Both the position numbers and the translations under genes were made by a program. From Paenibacillus sonchi (GTDB lineage: Bacteria; Bacillota; Bacilli; Paenibacillales; Paenibacillaceae), in assembly GCF_016772475.1 (NCBI RefSeq), contig NZ_CP068595.1, positions 310,001 to 374,000 of the forward strand: 64,000 nt of DNA. The letters are read 5' to 3'. Below, piece by piece: positions 56,039 through 64,000 of the stretch. The first letter of the stretch is position 1. Each line of letters opens with the position of its first letter. The notes beneath the pieces are model-generated. The model was given only the letters and a program-made list of their open reading frames with translations, did not search any database and had not been told where the DNA came from.

Positions 56039-56986
56039 ATGAAGATTCTCATCGTCGGCCATTTTAACGAGACCGCAAAATCAAATATTGCAAAGTATTT
56101 TCCGCAAGACTGGAACGTTGTAGTTGTCCCGCCCGGAAAAGAAATGCTGCATCATATTGAAGATTGCCAGGTAATCATCCCTGAACATATTAAAGTGGAT
56201 CACAGCCTGCTTTCTATCGCGAAAAAATTAAAGTTGGTACAGACGGGTGCAGGATTTGATAATGTAGATGTCCCTGCCTGTACACAGCTCGGCATTTGGG
56301 TGGCCAATGCTGCAGGAGTGAATGCGCAGGCAGTGGCCGAGCACGTAATGGCACTGATATTGTCTTATTATAAAAACATACCGTTTCTTGATACTTTCAT
56401 GAAAAACAAGATGGATGAAAGCCAATTGGACTATACAGGGAGTGAATTAAAGGGCAAAACGATTGGGATTATCGGTTTTGGCGCTATCGGAAAAAAAGTA
56501 GCTGCGTTTTGCAGGGTTTTTGATATGAATGTGCAGGCTTATGCAAGAAAGGCCGCCGTACAATCTGACGGTATTGTAAAAATGACGGATTTCGATACTC
56601 TTCTAAGCACATCGGATATAGTCAGTGTACATGTACCCTTGAATGAGCAAACCAAACAGCTGATCAACAAAGCAGCATTCAAAAAAATGAAAAATACCAC
56701 TCTTTTTATCAATACAGCCCGCGGCGGGATTGTCAACGAAAGAGACTTGATTGATGCATTAAAAAACGGGGATATTTCAGGCGCATGCCTGGATGTGTTT
56801 GAATCTGAACCGCTTCCTATTGACAGTGAGCTCCGGAATCTGGGTAATGTGATACTTACTCCCCATACAGCAGGAATGCCTGATGGCCGAAAATTTCATA
56901 AAAAAAGATATGATTTCTTTATAAATAATATAAAACGTATAGAGAATGGTGAAGAGCCTGAAAGCAAGCTCAATCAGCTATTATAG
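56039..56986 (+). CDS. D-isomer 2-hydroxyacid dehydrogenase
   Basis: NAD-dependent oxidoreductase of the phosphoglycerate/D-lactate dehydrogenase group, 315 aa. Nucleotide loop GKTIGIIGFGAIGKKVAAFC (about residues 140-160). Catalytic Arg in INTARGGIVNERDL, Glu in DVFESEPLP and His in LTPHTAGM. ATG 56039 (MKILIVGHFN) has AAAGGTGG seven bases upstream; the frame is open 44 codons further into the regulatory spacer. The specific 2-hydroxy acid is not readable; control by the adjacent LysR protein is inferred. Confidence 0.92.
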   Translation: MKILIVGHFNETAKSNIAKYFPQDWNVVVVPPGKEMLHHIEDCQVIIPEHIKVDHSLLSIAKKLKLVQTGAGFDNVDVPACTQLGIWVANAAGVNAQAVAEHVMALILSYYKNIPFLDTFMKNKMDESQLDYTGSELKGKTIGIIGFGAIGKKVAAFCRVFDMNVQAYARKAAVQSDGIVKMTDFDTLLSTSDIVSVHVPLNEQTKQLINKAAFKKMKNTTLFINTARGGIVNERDLIDALKNGDISGACLDVFESEPLPIDSELRNLGNVILTPHTAGMPDGRKFHKKRYDFFINNIKRIENGEEPESKLNQLL

Positions 56987-57039
56987 TTTTGGTGCAATAA
57001 AATGGCATGACGCGCAGAACGCTCCATACGATGAAGTCA

Positions 57040-58825
57040 CTAGAGTAAAGGGATTGGATTCAAACCAGCCCCTCCTCATCAAACCGTACGTGACCACCTG
57101 GTTAATCTCTGCAGAATATACCAATCCAACTTAGCTAATCTCTTTTGGCTGTAATTCGTGTAGTAATAATTTCTCTATCCTTGAATCTTTGGATTGAGCC
57201 ATTCCACCTGTTCCGCGAACGTTCTTGAGCGCATGCTCGGAGAGGCTAGTCTTTCTTTGACCACGCCTCGAATACGTTCCTCTGCCTTCTTCGTTAGCCA
57301 CTGCTGCGTGGTATAGTATACCTTCCCTTGAGACGTTTCTGCTTTCGTTTTTCGGTGGTGCATTCCTAAGAAGTCGAATCCTTCGTCTCCTGTCCATAGA
57401 CCGACAATGCGGGTTTTGGTTGGGTGTAGCGTGAGTTCCAGACGTTCCATGATTCTGCGGATAAGTTCATACGCATGTTCGGCGTCCTTTTTGGTTTTAC
57501 AGACCACTACAAAATCGTCTGCATACCTGGTCAGTTCTCCCACTCCACTTCCGTGTTTTTCCCATAGCCGGTCAAAGTAGTTCAGATAGATATTCGCGAG
57601 TAGCGGTGAGATGACGCCACCTTGTGGTGTCCCTAAATCGGAACGCCTCACGTTTCCTTCTTCCATAACCCCCGCCTGAAGCCATTTCCGTATTAACTTC
57701 AAGATTCTCCTGTCATTGATACGCATCTGTACCAGCTTCATGAGCTTCTCTTGATTAATGTTGTCGAAGTAGCCTTGGATATCGACGTCGACTACCCAAT
57801 TTCCTTTACGGTTGCAGGCTTTCCGGATTCGTTCCAATGCTTGTTTTGCACTTCGCTTCGGGCGAAATCCGAAGGATACGTCCTCAAAATCCGCTTCAAA
57901 GATGGGTTCAATGATAAGTTTCGTTGCCATTTGTATGACTCGATCGCGCACGGTGGGTATGCCCATTTGCCTTGGCTTCCCGTCTTTCTTTGGGATATAG
58001 TGCCGCCGCACGGGCTGCGGATGGTAGCTGCCTTCTTTCAATTCTCGCTCACAGGTCTTAAGGAAGTTCGTTTCTCCTCGTTCCTCGATGTCTGCCAGCG
58101 TCACCGCATCTACTCCTGCCGCTCCCTTATTTGCCTTCACTCGTCTCCATGCTTCACACAGCACATCCGGGCAGTAGACCTTGTCATACAGCGCATGAAA
58201 TTTACGCTTCTTGTTCTCCTTGGCCGCATGACCTAGCTTTTCTTGGAGTTCTTGAACTTTTTCCTTGGGTGTCGTTAGCCGGTTGGCATTCACTCACTCT
58301 TTCCTCCTCCAAATGCATAAACAAAGCAGGGCCCCTTCCATCCCTAAGGTTATGTTGTCCTTAGATTCTTTGGTACTATGAGCCCCTCGGACTCCCTTCC
58401 CACAGGCGGTTCATTTCGTCTTTTGGACTTATAGAGCGCCTCTTTACGGATTCCTAAAAAAAAAATTTCCGTGTGGGGGAGGGTCTCGTAAGTATCACTG
58501 CATCCTCTTTACTACCATGCCGATCCCTTTACGCTGGAGGATTCTTCCCTGTTGCTCCAAGTTCTTGACAGCTTCCTTGGCCTTCACCCAATTGCTCGAG
58601 GCTCGGCTTCCTCTCTTCCCTCTTGCAAGGCCTTTTTGACAACGCGGCAGGATTCACTTCATGTTACGGCCTGGCAGTTTGCTCGCCCTATCTCTGACAG
58701 GTACTTTTGTCGATTCGCTTTTACGTACGGCTTTCACCATGCGCAAGAATCCTAGCTACGTGGGGGCTTGGCCCCTCCCACGACCGGACTTTCACCGGCT
58801 AGACGATCCGTGCTTAGCTGGGCAC
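57040..58825 (-). mobile_element. Group II intron, decayed
   Basis: The 5' end GTGCCC at 58825 begins a structured 530-base region, including GCCGGTGAAAGTCCGG, ahead of the maturase ORF. At the other end, the 3' half of domain V is seen as CACGTACGGTTTGATGAGG (about 57073-57091), but its 5' partner (GAGCCGTATG-like) is absent; the ORF runs directly into it. The intron-encoded protein also has an in-frame TAG. The 3' boundary is approximate. It lies just past a terminator-like hairpin (58838-58860), the insertion preference of bacterial class C introns. Splicing competence is doubtful. Confidence 0.82.
57175..58293 (-). pseudogene. ltrA: Group II intron reverse transcriptase/maturase, truncated
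   Basis: 372 aa before the stop. RT core: VKANKGAAGVDAVTL, IPKKDGKPRQMGIPTVRDR, SFGFRPKRSAKQALE, VVDVDIQGYFDNIN, LGTPQGGVISPLLANIYLN, ELTRYADDFVVVC (YADD catalytic Asp pair). At 57175-57177 a TAG replaces the expected Trp of QGWRNYY; the same frame continues as RNYYYTNYSQKRLAKLDW, then closes at 57079-57081 in the domain V remnant. Most of the maturase X domain end and any endonuclease domain are therefore lost. Confidence 0.9.
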
Positions 58826-58837
58826 GCAACAATCATA

Positions 58838-59556
58838 ACCACCCGTCCAACGGGTGGTTTGCTCTGAGGCTATAAGCCTCTGGTGCCGGCTAGCGTCTAA
58901 AGGCGCTGGCTTTCACTTCGTTCAAGCCACTATGCCTTTGCCTCTTTTGCCTACCCCTGAAGGGGTGCTTGGACTACCAGCTACCCCTTAAAGGGGTTTT
59001 CATACTCTTTCACACTCAGCTTATCCAGTGCAATATCGTGACTTTCCTGCTCCTGGATATACTTTTTAATCGTTGCTTCATTGAGACCTACCGTGCTTAC
59101 ATAGTACCCTTCTGCCCAAAAATGGCGATTCCCGTACTTATACTTCAAGTTTGCATGCTTATCGAAGATCATGAGCGCACTTTTCCCTTTCAGATATCCC
59201 ATAAAACTCGAGACGCTCATTTTCGGTGGAATACTCACCAACATATGAATATGATCGGGCATGAGGTGTCCTTCGATAATCTCTACTCCTTTGTAGCCAC
59301 AGAGTTGCTTTAGGATATCTCGGATACTTTCTTTGTATTGATTGTAGATCACCTTTCGTCTATACTTTGGGGTGAATACGATAGGGTACTTGCACATCCA
59401 CTTGGGTTGTGCCATGCCTTCTCTGGCTTGTGCCACAAAAACCACCTTCTCCTTTCGTTAGACATAGTAGCTTGAACACTCCTATTATAACGATCGCATC
59501 AGGCGGTTTTTTGCTATAAGCATCACTACACCACCCGCATAGCAGGTGGTTTTTTG
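58838..59556 (-). mobile_element. IS200/IS605-family insertion sequence
   Basis: Contains one Y1 transposase gene (tnpA) and no tnpB. Similar hairpins lie at both ends: ACCACCCG...CGGGTGG at 58840-58858 and ACCACCCG...CAGGTGG at 59530-59549, as expected for the subterminal palindromes of this family. Additional small hairpins (TACCCC/GGGGTA) lie just after tnpA. Exact ends are uncertain because such elements make no target duplication. Confidence 0.75.
58981..59445 (-). CDS. tnpA: IS200/IS605 transposase TnpA
   Basis: HUH single-strand transposase, 154 aa, apparently intact. HUH motif is in HLMPDHIHMLVSI; the catalytic Tyr is in ATIKKYIQEQ. The N-terminal KYPIVFTPKYRRKV is typical. The frame starts with GTG 59445; AAAGGAG is only three bases away, so GTG 59436 may be the real start. 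Intact ends and gene suggest the element may still move. Confidence 0.92.
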   Translation of the reverse strand: MVFVAQAREGMAQPKWMCKYPIVFTPKYRRKVIYNQYKESIRDILKQLCGYKGVEIIEGHLMPDHIHMLVSIPPKMSVSSFMGYLKGKSALMIFDKHANLKYKYGNRHFWAEGYYVSTVGLNEATIKKYIQEQESHDIALDKLSVKEYENPFKG

Positions 59557-59596
59557 TTTCGCACGCTTCGCGTACTCAACTGGCTAAAGCCACTAA

Positions 59597-59645
59597 TAAA
59601 AAAGGCTCATACATTGTATTTTGTACAATGTCATGAGCCTTTTGT
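59597..59645 (-). terminator. Terminator after tRNA-Leu fragment
   Basis: Minus-strand stem AAAGGCTCAT.ACATTGT with its complement, followed by TTTTTT. It directly follows the 3' tRNA-Leu fragment at 59649-59697. Confidence 0.85.
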
Positions 59646-59646
59646 T

Positions 59647-59697
59647 TGATACCGGCGAGAGGACTCGAACCTCCACGGTTTCCCACTCGATTTTGAG
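59647..59697 (-). pseudogene. tRNA-Leu 3'-end fragment (candidate att site)
   Basis: 51 bases identical to 63322-63372, the part of intact tRNA-Leu(CAA) from the anticodon loop to the 3' end plus two flanking bases, in the same orientation. Identity stops in the anticodon loop. It cannot form a tRNA. The pattern fits the displaced 3' end left by an element integrated in the tRNA gene. Confidence 0.88.
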
Positions 59698-59750
59698 CCG
59701 CGACTGTTATTAAGAAGATAGCAGAAGTTAAGTCCAAGAAGAGGAATTTA

Positions 59751-59796
59751 AAAACCGCGAAAATCCTTGTAGAATCAAGGTTTTTCGCGGTTTTTT
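59751..59796. terminator. Strong hairpin with T run
   Basis: Stem AACCGCGAAAA.CCTTG / CAAGG.TTTTCGCGGTT followed by TTTT, with A-rich sequence on the other side. It lies between the tRNA fragment and the pectinase-like gene; no gene is attached to it on either side. Confidence 0.75.
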
Positions 59797-60043
59797 GGGT
59801 TTTGCCCAAGCCCCGTAAGGGTTCCCGGCATCAGGTCAAAATGAAGCCATTTTTGGACGTTGGAGAGAACTTGGGAAGAACTCAGGAAGAACTCAGAAAG
59901 AACAACAACAGACCGGCCCGCTCCAGTAGATATTGTGTGTTAATTGGTCAGTCGTAGAAAAAAACTTTAGCTGAATGAAGAGGCATATCATTTGATATAC
60001 CCCTTTATCCATCTTATTGCAATTAAATCAAACAGTTTCCATT

Positions 60044-62002
60044 CTATTTGAACTGGAACCAAGTTAAATTTGCAACTGTGGTTGAATCTGATTTAACAAA
60101 AGTAACATATACAGTATGGGTTCCTACAGCTGTCCCGGCATTAAGCGGGATATTCTTGACTGACCATGTCTGCCATCCGCCTGTGCTTTCTGCCGTCCAA
60201 TAACCCAGCATAGTGCCTGTAGGACTGTCCAAGTGGAATTCGATCCTTCCGCCGGAGTTAGCGGATGCAACCTTCAAATCAATACTTGTTTTAGCTGTAC
60301 TACCAAAGTCTACATTTTTAAATGCTATATAGTCGCCATTACTTCCTCCACCAACATCCAGCCCACCATCAGTGCTTGCCTCATAGGATATAACACCTGA
60401 ACTAAGGTTATAGCCTTCCGCTTCAAATTTCAATGTGTTGAATTTGGGAGCTGCAGCATAGCTGTTCGTATCTGTTATTTTCAATTCTGCCAATGTAGTT
60501 GCCGGAACTCCACCGACGCGAACATTGTTTAATGTAACTCCGGAGACAGTAGATGTATCACTCCAACCCTTCATTATTGAAACTTCACCTAAAGCGCGTA
60601 AATTGATATTATTATAGACCACATTTTTTATCGGACCGGTTTTTGCAGAAAGATCAAACCATCTGGAGTGAACACCGGATCTTGGCCAGAAGCCTTCTAC
60701 ATCTATATTGTCAAATATGATGTTTTGTGCTGCTGGAGTTCCATAAAGATGACCTACTGCTAAAGCACGCCAGCACCGGTATACATAAGAGTTTTTAACA
60801 ACTATGCCATCCTGAAGCTGTTTCACTCCATCTCCAACCTTGAATGCTCCACATCTGCTCCAAGCCAAAGCATCATCCACAACTACATTTGACTGGTTTT
60901 CAGGACTTCCAGGCCAGTTTGCAGCTATATCCGTAGTTGCTACATCCCATGTCTTAAATGAGTAGGTGTCATCCTCCGATACTGCTACAGTGTGCTTTAT
61001 GAGTACATTCTGGCTCTCTTGAACGTCTATTGCATCATTTTCATAATCAAGTTCATTGTTGTTGAAGTGCTTTGTATTCTGGAATGTTACGTTATTAGAT
61101 CTTGTAACGATTGTAGCCCAGCCACCGCTGTCTCTTATGGTTATGCCGTCAACCGTGAAGTTGCTGCACTGCAAGGGTACAAGAATATTGTTCAAATAAT
61201 TGTTTGTATTTCTCATATAATGGCCATTGCCGTCAATAGTCCCCCTGCCGTATATCTTAATATTGTTTGCATTTGTTTCGGTATAAATAAACCATGTTCC
61301 ATCCTTATTCAGAGAATTCTTATGGAAATGGGTAGTGTAATCGCTTGGATTTCCTGAACCCCTTATAACAGAACCACCCTCCAGATAAACCGAAACATTG
61401 CTTTTTAAAACAAGGTTTCCGCTCTTGTAAACTCCGGCTGGAACGTATACTATACCGCCACCTGCTGCGTTAGCCGCATTTATGGCGTTTTGTATTGCAG
61501 TTGTAGCCATAGCGGCACCGGTACTGTCGGCACCGTATTGAGTTTTAACATTGTATATACCTGTACCGGATGAAGCCGGTACATTGGTTTCAAGAGCATC
61601 TGATGCAATAACCAGATCTTTCAGGTTATTGATTTTAACTATAAGATAGGTTGGTGATGAAAGTGTAAAGGTAAGTGTATTTCCGCTCTTTGTTGCAGTG
61701 ATTCCCAAAGCTTTGGGAGAAATATTATAGGTATTGATTGTCTCGCTTGCTGTTATTGTGATTGTAGTAGTACCTGAAAAAGAGAAATTACAATAATTAT
61801 AGTTTACAAATACTTCCGAAGTGTCGATTACCGGTATATTTGTAGAGTCTGCTGTTACCGTGTATTGACTGGTCGTGGTATAGCTCGACGGTAATGGATA
61901 GGTTACAATTGTACCCGCCGCTCTTGCTGTCAAAGGAACGACAGCTAAAAGACTGGCGAGCATACAAACAATTAAACTTAATAATTTTAACTTTTTTAGC
62001 AT
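60044..62002 (-). CDS. Secreted beta-helix pectinase-like glycosidase with C-terminal CBM
   Basis: 652 aa. Signal peptide at residues 1-28 (MLKKLKLLSLIVCMLASLLA, cleavage after TARA). Residues 30-145 form an N-terminal beta-domain. A pectate_lyase_3/GH28-type right-handed helix follows, from YNVKTQYGADSTG and GGGIVYVPAGVYKSGNLVL through GRGTIDGNGHYM to NDAIDVQESQNVLIKH and VSEDDTYSFKTW, where paired Asp resemble GH28/GH49 catalytic Asp. The last ~130 residues (FEAEGYNLSSGV; GDYIAFKNVDFG; WQTWSVKNIPL) are a CBM6-like sugar-binding domain. Probably degrades plant or microbial polysaccharide; linkage unknown. AT-richer than the backbone and inside a tRNA-flanked region, so likely acquired. Confidence 0.85.
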   Translation of the reverse strand: MLKKLKLLSLIVCMLASLLAVVPLTARAAGTIVTYPLPSSYTTTSQYTVTADSTNIPVIDTSEVFVNYNYCNFSFSGTTTITITASETINTYNISPKALGITATKSGNTLTFTLSSPTYLIVKINNLKDLVIASDALETNVPASSGTGIYNVKTQYGADSTGAAMATTAIQNAINAANAAGGGIVYVPAGVYKSGNLVLKSNVSVYLEGGSVIRGSGNPSDYTTHFHKNSLNKDGTWFIYTETNANNIKIYGRGTIDGNGHYMRNTNNYLNNILVPLQCSNFTVDGITIRDSGGWATIVTRSNNVTFQNTKHFNNNELDYENDAIDVQESQNVLIKHTVAVSEDDTYSFKTWDVATTDIAANWPGSPENQSNVVVDDALAWSRCGAFKVGDGVKQLQDGIVVKNSYVYRCWRALAVGHLYGTPAAQNIIFDNIDVEGFWPRSGVHSRWFDLSAKTGPIKNVVYNNINLRALGEVSIMKGWSDTSTVSGVTLNNVRVGGVPATTLAELKITDTNSYAAAPKFNTLKFEAEGYNLSSGVISYEASTDGGLDVGGGSNGDYIAFKNVDFGSTAKTSIDLKVASANSGGRIEFHLDSPTGTMLGYWTAESTGGWQTWSVKNIPLNAGTAVGTHTVYVTFVKSDSTTVANLTWFQFK

Positions 62003-62344
62003 AAATAAACACCTCTTTTATATTTTTAGAAAATACTCTGTCATCAGTGAATAATGATTTCACCAGTGATGCTCTATTACTCTTTTCATAAAGTCAATAT
62101 ATCCCTGCTCAGCTTCGGAAGTGGCAGATTAATACTAACCTTTTCTGCATCAGCAAAGTTTCTAACGAAGCATATAAAAATTCATATACACTACTAACAT
62201 ATGTTGCTTGTGGTGTAATTAATCCATCCGCTGTAATAGATTTTTGTACAGAGTTTGGATTAGTTGTCCATATTAATTCTGGGTCAACATAATCAAGTGA
62301 CACATCATCATAGATCATCTTGTTGTTAGAATTGGTATTTGAAT

Positions 62345-62583
62345 ATGAGAAAAATGATTGTGGGGCTTTCCTTTTCCGTTTTAGGAATGGCAAGTATGCT
62401 TGTTCAAATTGTATGTGCGGTTCCACTTGTGCTTGAAGTCCATCAGTGGAGTGGGAGTCGATTTTGGCATATATTATTTTCTTCTGAGTATTTCAATCTA
62501 AGTGTTTTTTTACAGCGAGCGGGGTACTATTTTTGTTAGGAGTTATACTTTCCCTTATCTCGCTTATACACGATAAACGTTAA
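62345..62583 (+). CDS. Small hypothetical membrane protein, frameshifted
   Basis: Two frames join to about 79 aa: MRKMIVGLSFSVLGMASMLV with VHQWSGSRFWHILFSSEYF, then in the shifted frame GVLFLLGVILSLISLIHDKR and a stop. Two hydrophobic segments flank a WSGSRFW loop. The break is at the G run 62521-62524, where one more G joins them. The ribosome binding site is poor. It resembles small membrane proteins of unknown function in Paenibacillus, from memory only. Confidence 0.5.
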
Positions 62584-62616
62584 GTAACGTCTAGGTCTCC
62601 GACATTTCAAAGAGAC

Positions 62617-62665
62617 TCAAAATCGAGCGGGAAACCGTGGAGGTTCGAGTCCTCTCGCCGGTATT
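62617..62665 (+). pseudogene. tRNA-Leu 3'-end fragment, inverted copy
   Basis: 49 bases matching the same tRNA-Leu(CAA) 3' part with one mismatch, but on the plus strand. It is followed within 7 bases by its own terminator. The 59.65 and 62.62 kb copies form an inverted pair around the pectinase-like gene. Confidence 0.85.
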
Positions 62666-62671
62666 ACACGA

Positions 62672-62714
62672 AAAGTCCGTAGGAATGTACATCATACAAT
62701 TCTGCGGACTTTTT
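62672..62714 (+). terminator. Terminator after inverted tRNA-Leu fragment
   Basis: AAAAGTCCG / CGGACTTTT stem with an inner TGT/ACA pair and a T run. A group II intron 5' end follows three bases later. Confidence 0.82.
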
Positions 62715-62717
62715 ATA

Positions 62718-62858
62718 GTGTGCCCGGCATGGGCGATAACTAGGCGGTGAAAGTCCGCTACAGGCTTGGCAGTAGGAACTGTTAGCTGAAGGCAAGGGTG
62801 TCCGTCGCGAGGTGGAATCTGAAGGAAGCCGGAGGTAAACCCTCGGCCCCCAAACTCC
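62718..62858 (+). mobile_element. Group II intron 5' fragment
   Basis: Begins GTGTGCCCGGCATGGGCG and continues AACTAGGCGGTGAAAGTCCG, GGCAGTAGGAACTG, GGCAAGGGTGTCCGTCGCGA and GAAGGAAGCCGGAGG, the conserved domain I of bacterial group II introns. It ends abruptly near 62858; no maturase or domain V follows. It is a different intron from the one at 57-58.8 kb and is also inserted just after a terminator. Confidence 0.85.
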
Positions 62859-63270
62859 CCATTACATCCAGCTTTGGCAGCAGTAGATGCACTTTGATTT
62901 TCTGTGGTTTTATTCTATCAGTTGAATATATTTTCGTAAACAAATACCATATGAAGATATAGTCCTTTGCAATGACATCATTACTTATCAGGAGTGATAA
63001 CTATGGCCTCCCTTTGTTTTTTCATTGAATAAAGATTTGGGAGTATTGTAAAGGCAAGAATAGCAAAAATGTCATTTGGCGCAGGAAACCGCGTGGGAGT
63101 AAAATTCCCAACGACATTTTTAGGGTGTTCCTCCGGCAGCGGATATAGGTATGGATATGCTGCCGCGCCCAGATTGGAATTCTGTTATACTGTCACGAAG
63201 CGGTAAACCGTACGTAAACTCATATGCCCATAAAGTCACTTCCGCAAACCGAATGAATGAAGTGATTAAA
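62859..63270. other. Intergenic region, no gene supported
   Basis: About 410 bases between the intron fragment and the tRNA-Leu terminator. No ORF with a ribosome binding site. A minus-strand CATATGAGTTTACGTACGG (about 63208-63226) faintly recalls a group II domain V, but the stem is incomplete. Confidence 0.35.
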
Positions 63271-63272
63271 AT

Positions 63273-63315
63273 AAAAACAGCCCATTAGATTTTTCATCTA
63301 ATGAACTGTTCTTAG
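63273..63315 (-). terminator. Terminator of the tRNA array
   Basis: Minus-strand stem AACAGTTCATTAGAT / ATCTAATGGGCTGTT followed by TTTATTTT, 9 bases past the tRNA-Leu 3' end. Confidence 0.85.
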
Positions 63316-63324
63316 TAAAAATGA

Positions 63325-63403
63325 TACCGGCGAGAGGACTCGAACCTCCACGGTTTCCCACTCGATTTTGAGTCGAGCGCGTCTGCCATTCCGCCACGCC
63401 GGC
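63325..63403 (-). tRNA. tRNA-Leu(CAA)
   Basis: Complete cloverleaf with a type-II-like short variable region: acceptor GCCGGCG pairs with CGCCGGT, anticodon loop CTCAAAA (anticodon CAA), TTCGAGT arm. CCA is not encoded. The 3' 49 bases recur at 59649-59697 and, inverted, at 62617-62665. Confidence 0.95.
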
Positions 63404-63426
63404 AAAATTTGATGTTAGAATAAAAA

Positions 63427-63503
63427 TGGCGCGCCCTGAGAGATTCGAACTCCCGACCTTTTGATTCGTAGTCAAACGCTCTATCCAGCTGAGCTAAGGG
63501 CGC
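63427..63503 (-). tRNA. tRNA-Arg(ACG)
   Basis: Acceptor GCGCCCT pairs with AGGGCGC; anticodon loop CTACGAA (anticodon ACG, wobble A normally deaminated to inosine); TTCGAAT arm; CCA encoded. 23 bases upstream of tRNA-Leu in the same direction. Confidence 0.96.
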
Positions 63504-63509
63504 AAATTA

Positions 63510-63584
63510 TGGAGCGGACGACGGGAATCGAACCCGCGACCCTCGCCTTGGCAAGGCGATGCTCTACCGCTGAGCCACGTCCGC
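63510..63584 (-). tRNA. tRNA-Gly(GCC)
   Basis: Acceptor GCGGACG pairs with CGTCCGC; anticodon loop TTGCCAA (GCC); TTCGAAT arm; CCA encoded. Only 6 bases from tRNA-Arg, so co-transcribed. Confidence 0.97.
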
Positions 63585-63657
63585 ACACGGTATGTATAGC
63601 AGTTGATGCTTATGCTGTAATACTATGATGGATTCTCATCCCTGAAGTAAATTTTGA

Positions 63658-63735
63658 TGGCGGAACCGACGGGATTCGAACCCGCGATCTCCTGCGTGAC
63701 AGGCAGGCATGTTAGGCCAACTACACCACGGTTCC
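63658..63735 (-). tRNA. tRNA-Asp(GTC)
   Basis: Acceptor GGAACCG pairs with CGGTTCC; anticodon loop CTGTCAC (GTC); TTCGAAT arm; CCA encoded. Confidence 0.97.
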
Positions 63736-63811
63736 AAATTAAGCACTACTAGGGTCCCCGGAAAGTAATCGGAATACACTACAAAGCATATCTTCACTTT
63801 TTGGGGTTAAA

Positions 63812-63885
<74 letters not shown>

Positions 63886-63914
63886 TCAGTAAAAAATATT
63901 CAATTGGAGCCTCA

Positions 63915-63990
63915 TGGTGGAGGCTGAGGGGTTCGAACCCCCGACCCTCTGCTTGTAAGGCAGATGCTCTCCCAGCTGAGCTAAGCCTCC
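63915..63990 (-). tRNA. tRNA-Val(TAC)
   Basis: Acceptor GGAGGCT pairs with AGCCTCC; anticodon loop CTTACAA (TAC); TTCGAAC arm; CCA encoded. First tRNA of the array inside this window; more may lie beyond the right edge. Confidence 0.97.
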
Positions 63991-64000
63991 ATGAAAGAAG

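Noticed and set aside
56946-57134. 62-aa plus-strand ORF after the dehydrogenase
   Set aside because: Lies across the 3' end of the group II intron; no support.
59576-59809. 77-aa minus-strand ORF
   Set aside because: It spans the tRNA-Leu fragment and two terminator hairpins; no ribosome binding site or family.
62109-62426. 105-aa minus-strand ORF with DPELIWTTNPNS
   Set aside because: No family, no ribosome binding site, and it overlaps the better-supported broken membrane gene on the other strand.
63266-63475. 69-aa minus-strand ORF containing VAEWQTR and GGSSPLAG
   Set aside because: It is the translation of tRNA-Leu and tRNA-Arg genes, a common annotation artefact.

Overview
The window looks like a chromosomal segment of a Paenibacillus-type Firmicute. 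It has AGGAGG-type ribosome binding sites, many TTG/GTG starts and sporulation genes (spoVB, bofC, SpoIID domain). Its backbone follows the Bacillus subtilis order bofC-ruvA-ruvB-queA-tgt-yajC-yrzE-yrbG-spoVB-comN-secDF-recJ-apt-relA-dtd-hisS.

Layout. 1-18.5 kb: hisS (cut by the left edge) with a T-box leader, a hypothetical gene, dtd, relA, uraA, apt, recJ, a CDF transporter, secF/secD, comN, spoVB, DUF421 and TIGR04086 membrane proteins, and a PAP2 phosphatase. 18.6-25.1 kb: an AT-richer, one-direction gene cluster for a ribosomally made, post-translationally modified peptide (RiPP). In transcription order it holds an ABC exporter, a 64-residue Cys-rich precursor, a radical SAM maturase (CcpM-like), a TIGR04066-like maturation protein, an acyl-carrier-related protein without an evident Ser, a subtilisin-like protease and an orphan protein. 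It lies inside the otherwise conserved yajC / TIGR04086 block. 25.7-35.2 kb: yajC, tgt, queA, a SpoIID/LytB protein, ruvB, ruvA, ruvC, bofC, a serpin remnant and fabV. 35.3-42 kb: a BceRS-BceAB-like two-component/ABC module with a BceR-type operator, an Rgg-like regulator and an MFS transporter.

42-53.3 kb: a large Kdp potassium locus. Full-length kdpD and kdpE are followed by two hypothetical genes (one RCK/TrkA-N-like), a 35-residue membrane peptide, kdpF, kdpA, kdpB, kdpC and an unusual protein made of two tandem KdpD sensor halves with no kinase. Matching 11-bp-spaced direct repeats precede kdpD and the structural operon and are candidate KdpE sites. 53.5-57 kb: a HipA/CtkA-like kinase and a LysR regulator divergent from a D-2-hydroxyacid dehydrogenase.

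57-63.4 kb: a mobile-element region. It holds a decayed group II intron, an IS200/IS605 element, a secreted beta-helix pectinase-like protein with a CBM, a broken small membrane protein, a second intron fragment and two partial copies of the tRNA-Leu 3' end that match the intact tRNA-Leu(CAA). The window ends in a tRNA array (Leu, Arg, Gly, Asp, fMet, Val; all minus strand).

Six protein genes between 30.8 and 45.7 kb, and one near 62.5 kb, are each broken by one small indel in or beside a homopolymer. Sequencing error is more likely than true loss, so these are annotated as frameshifted CDSs.
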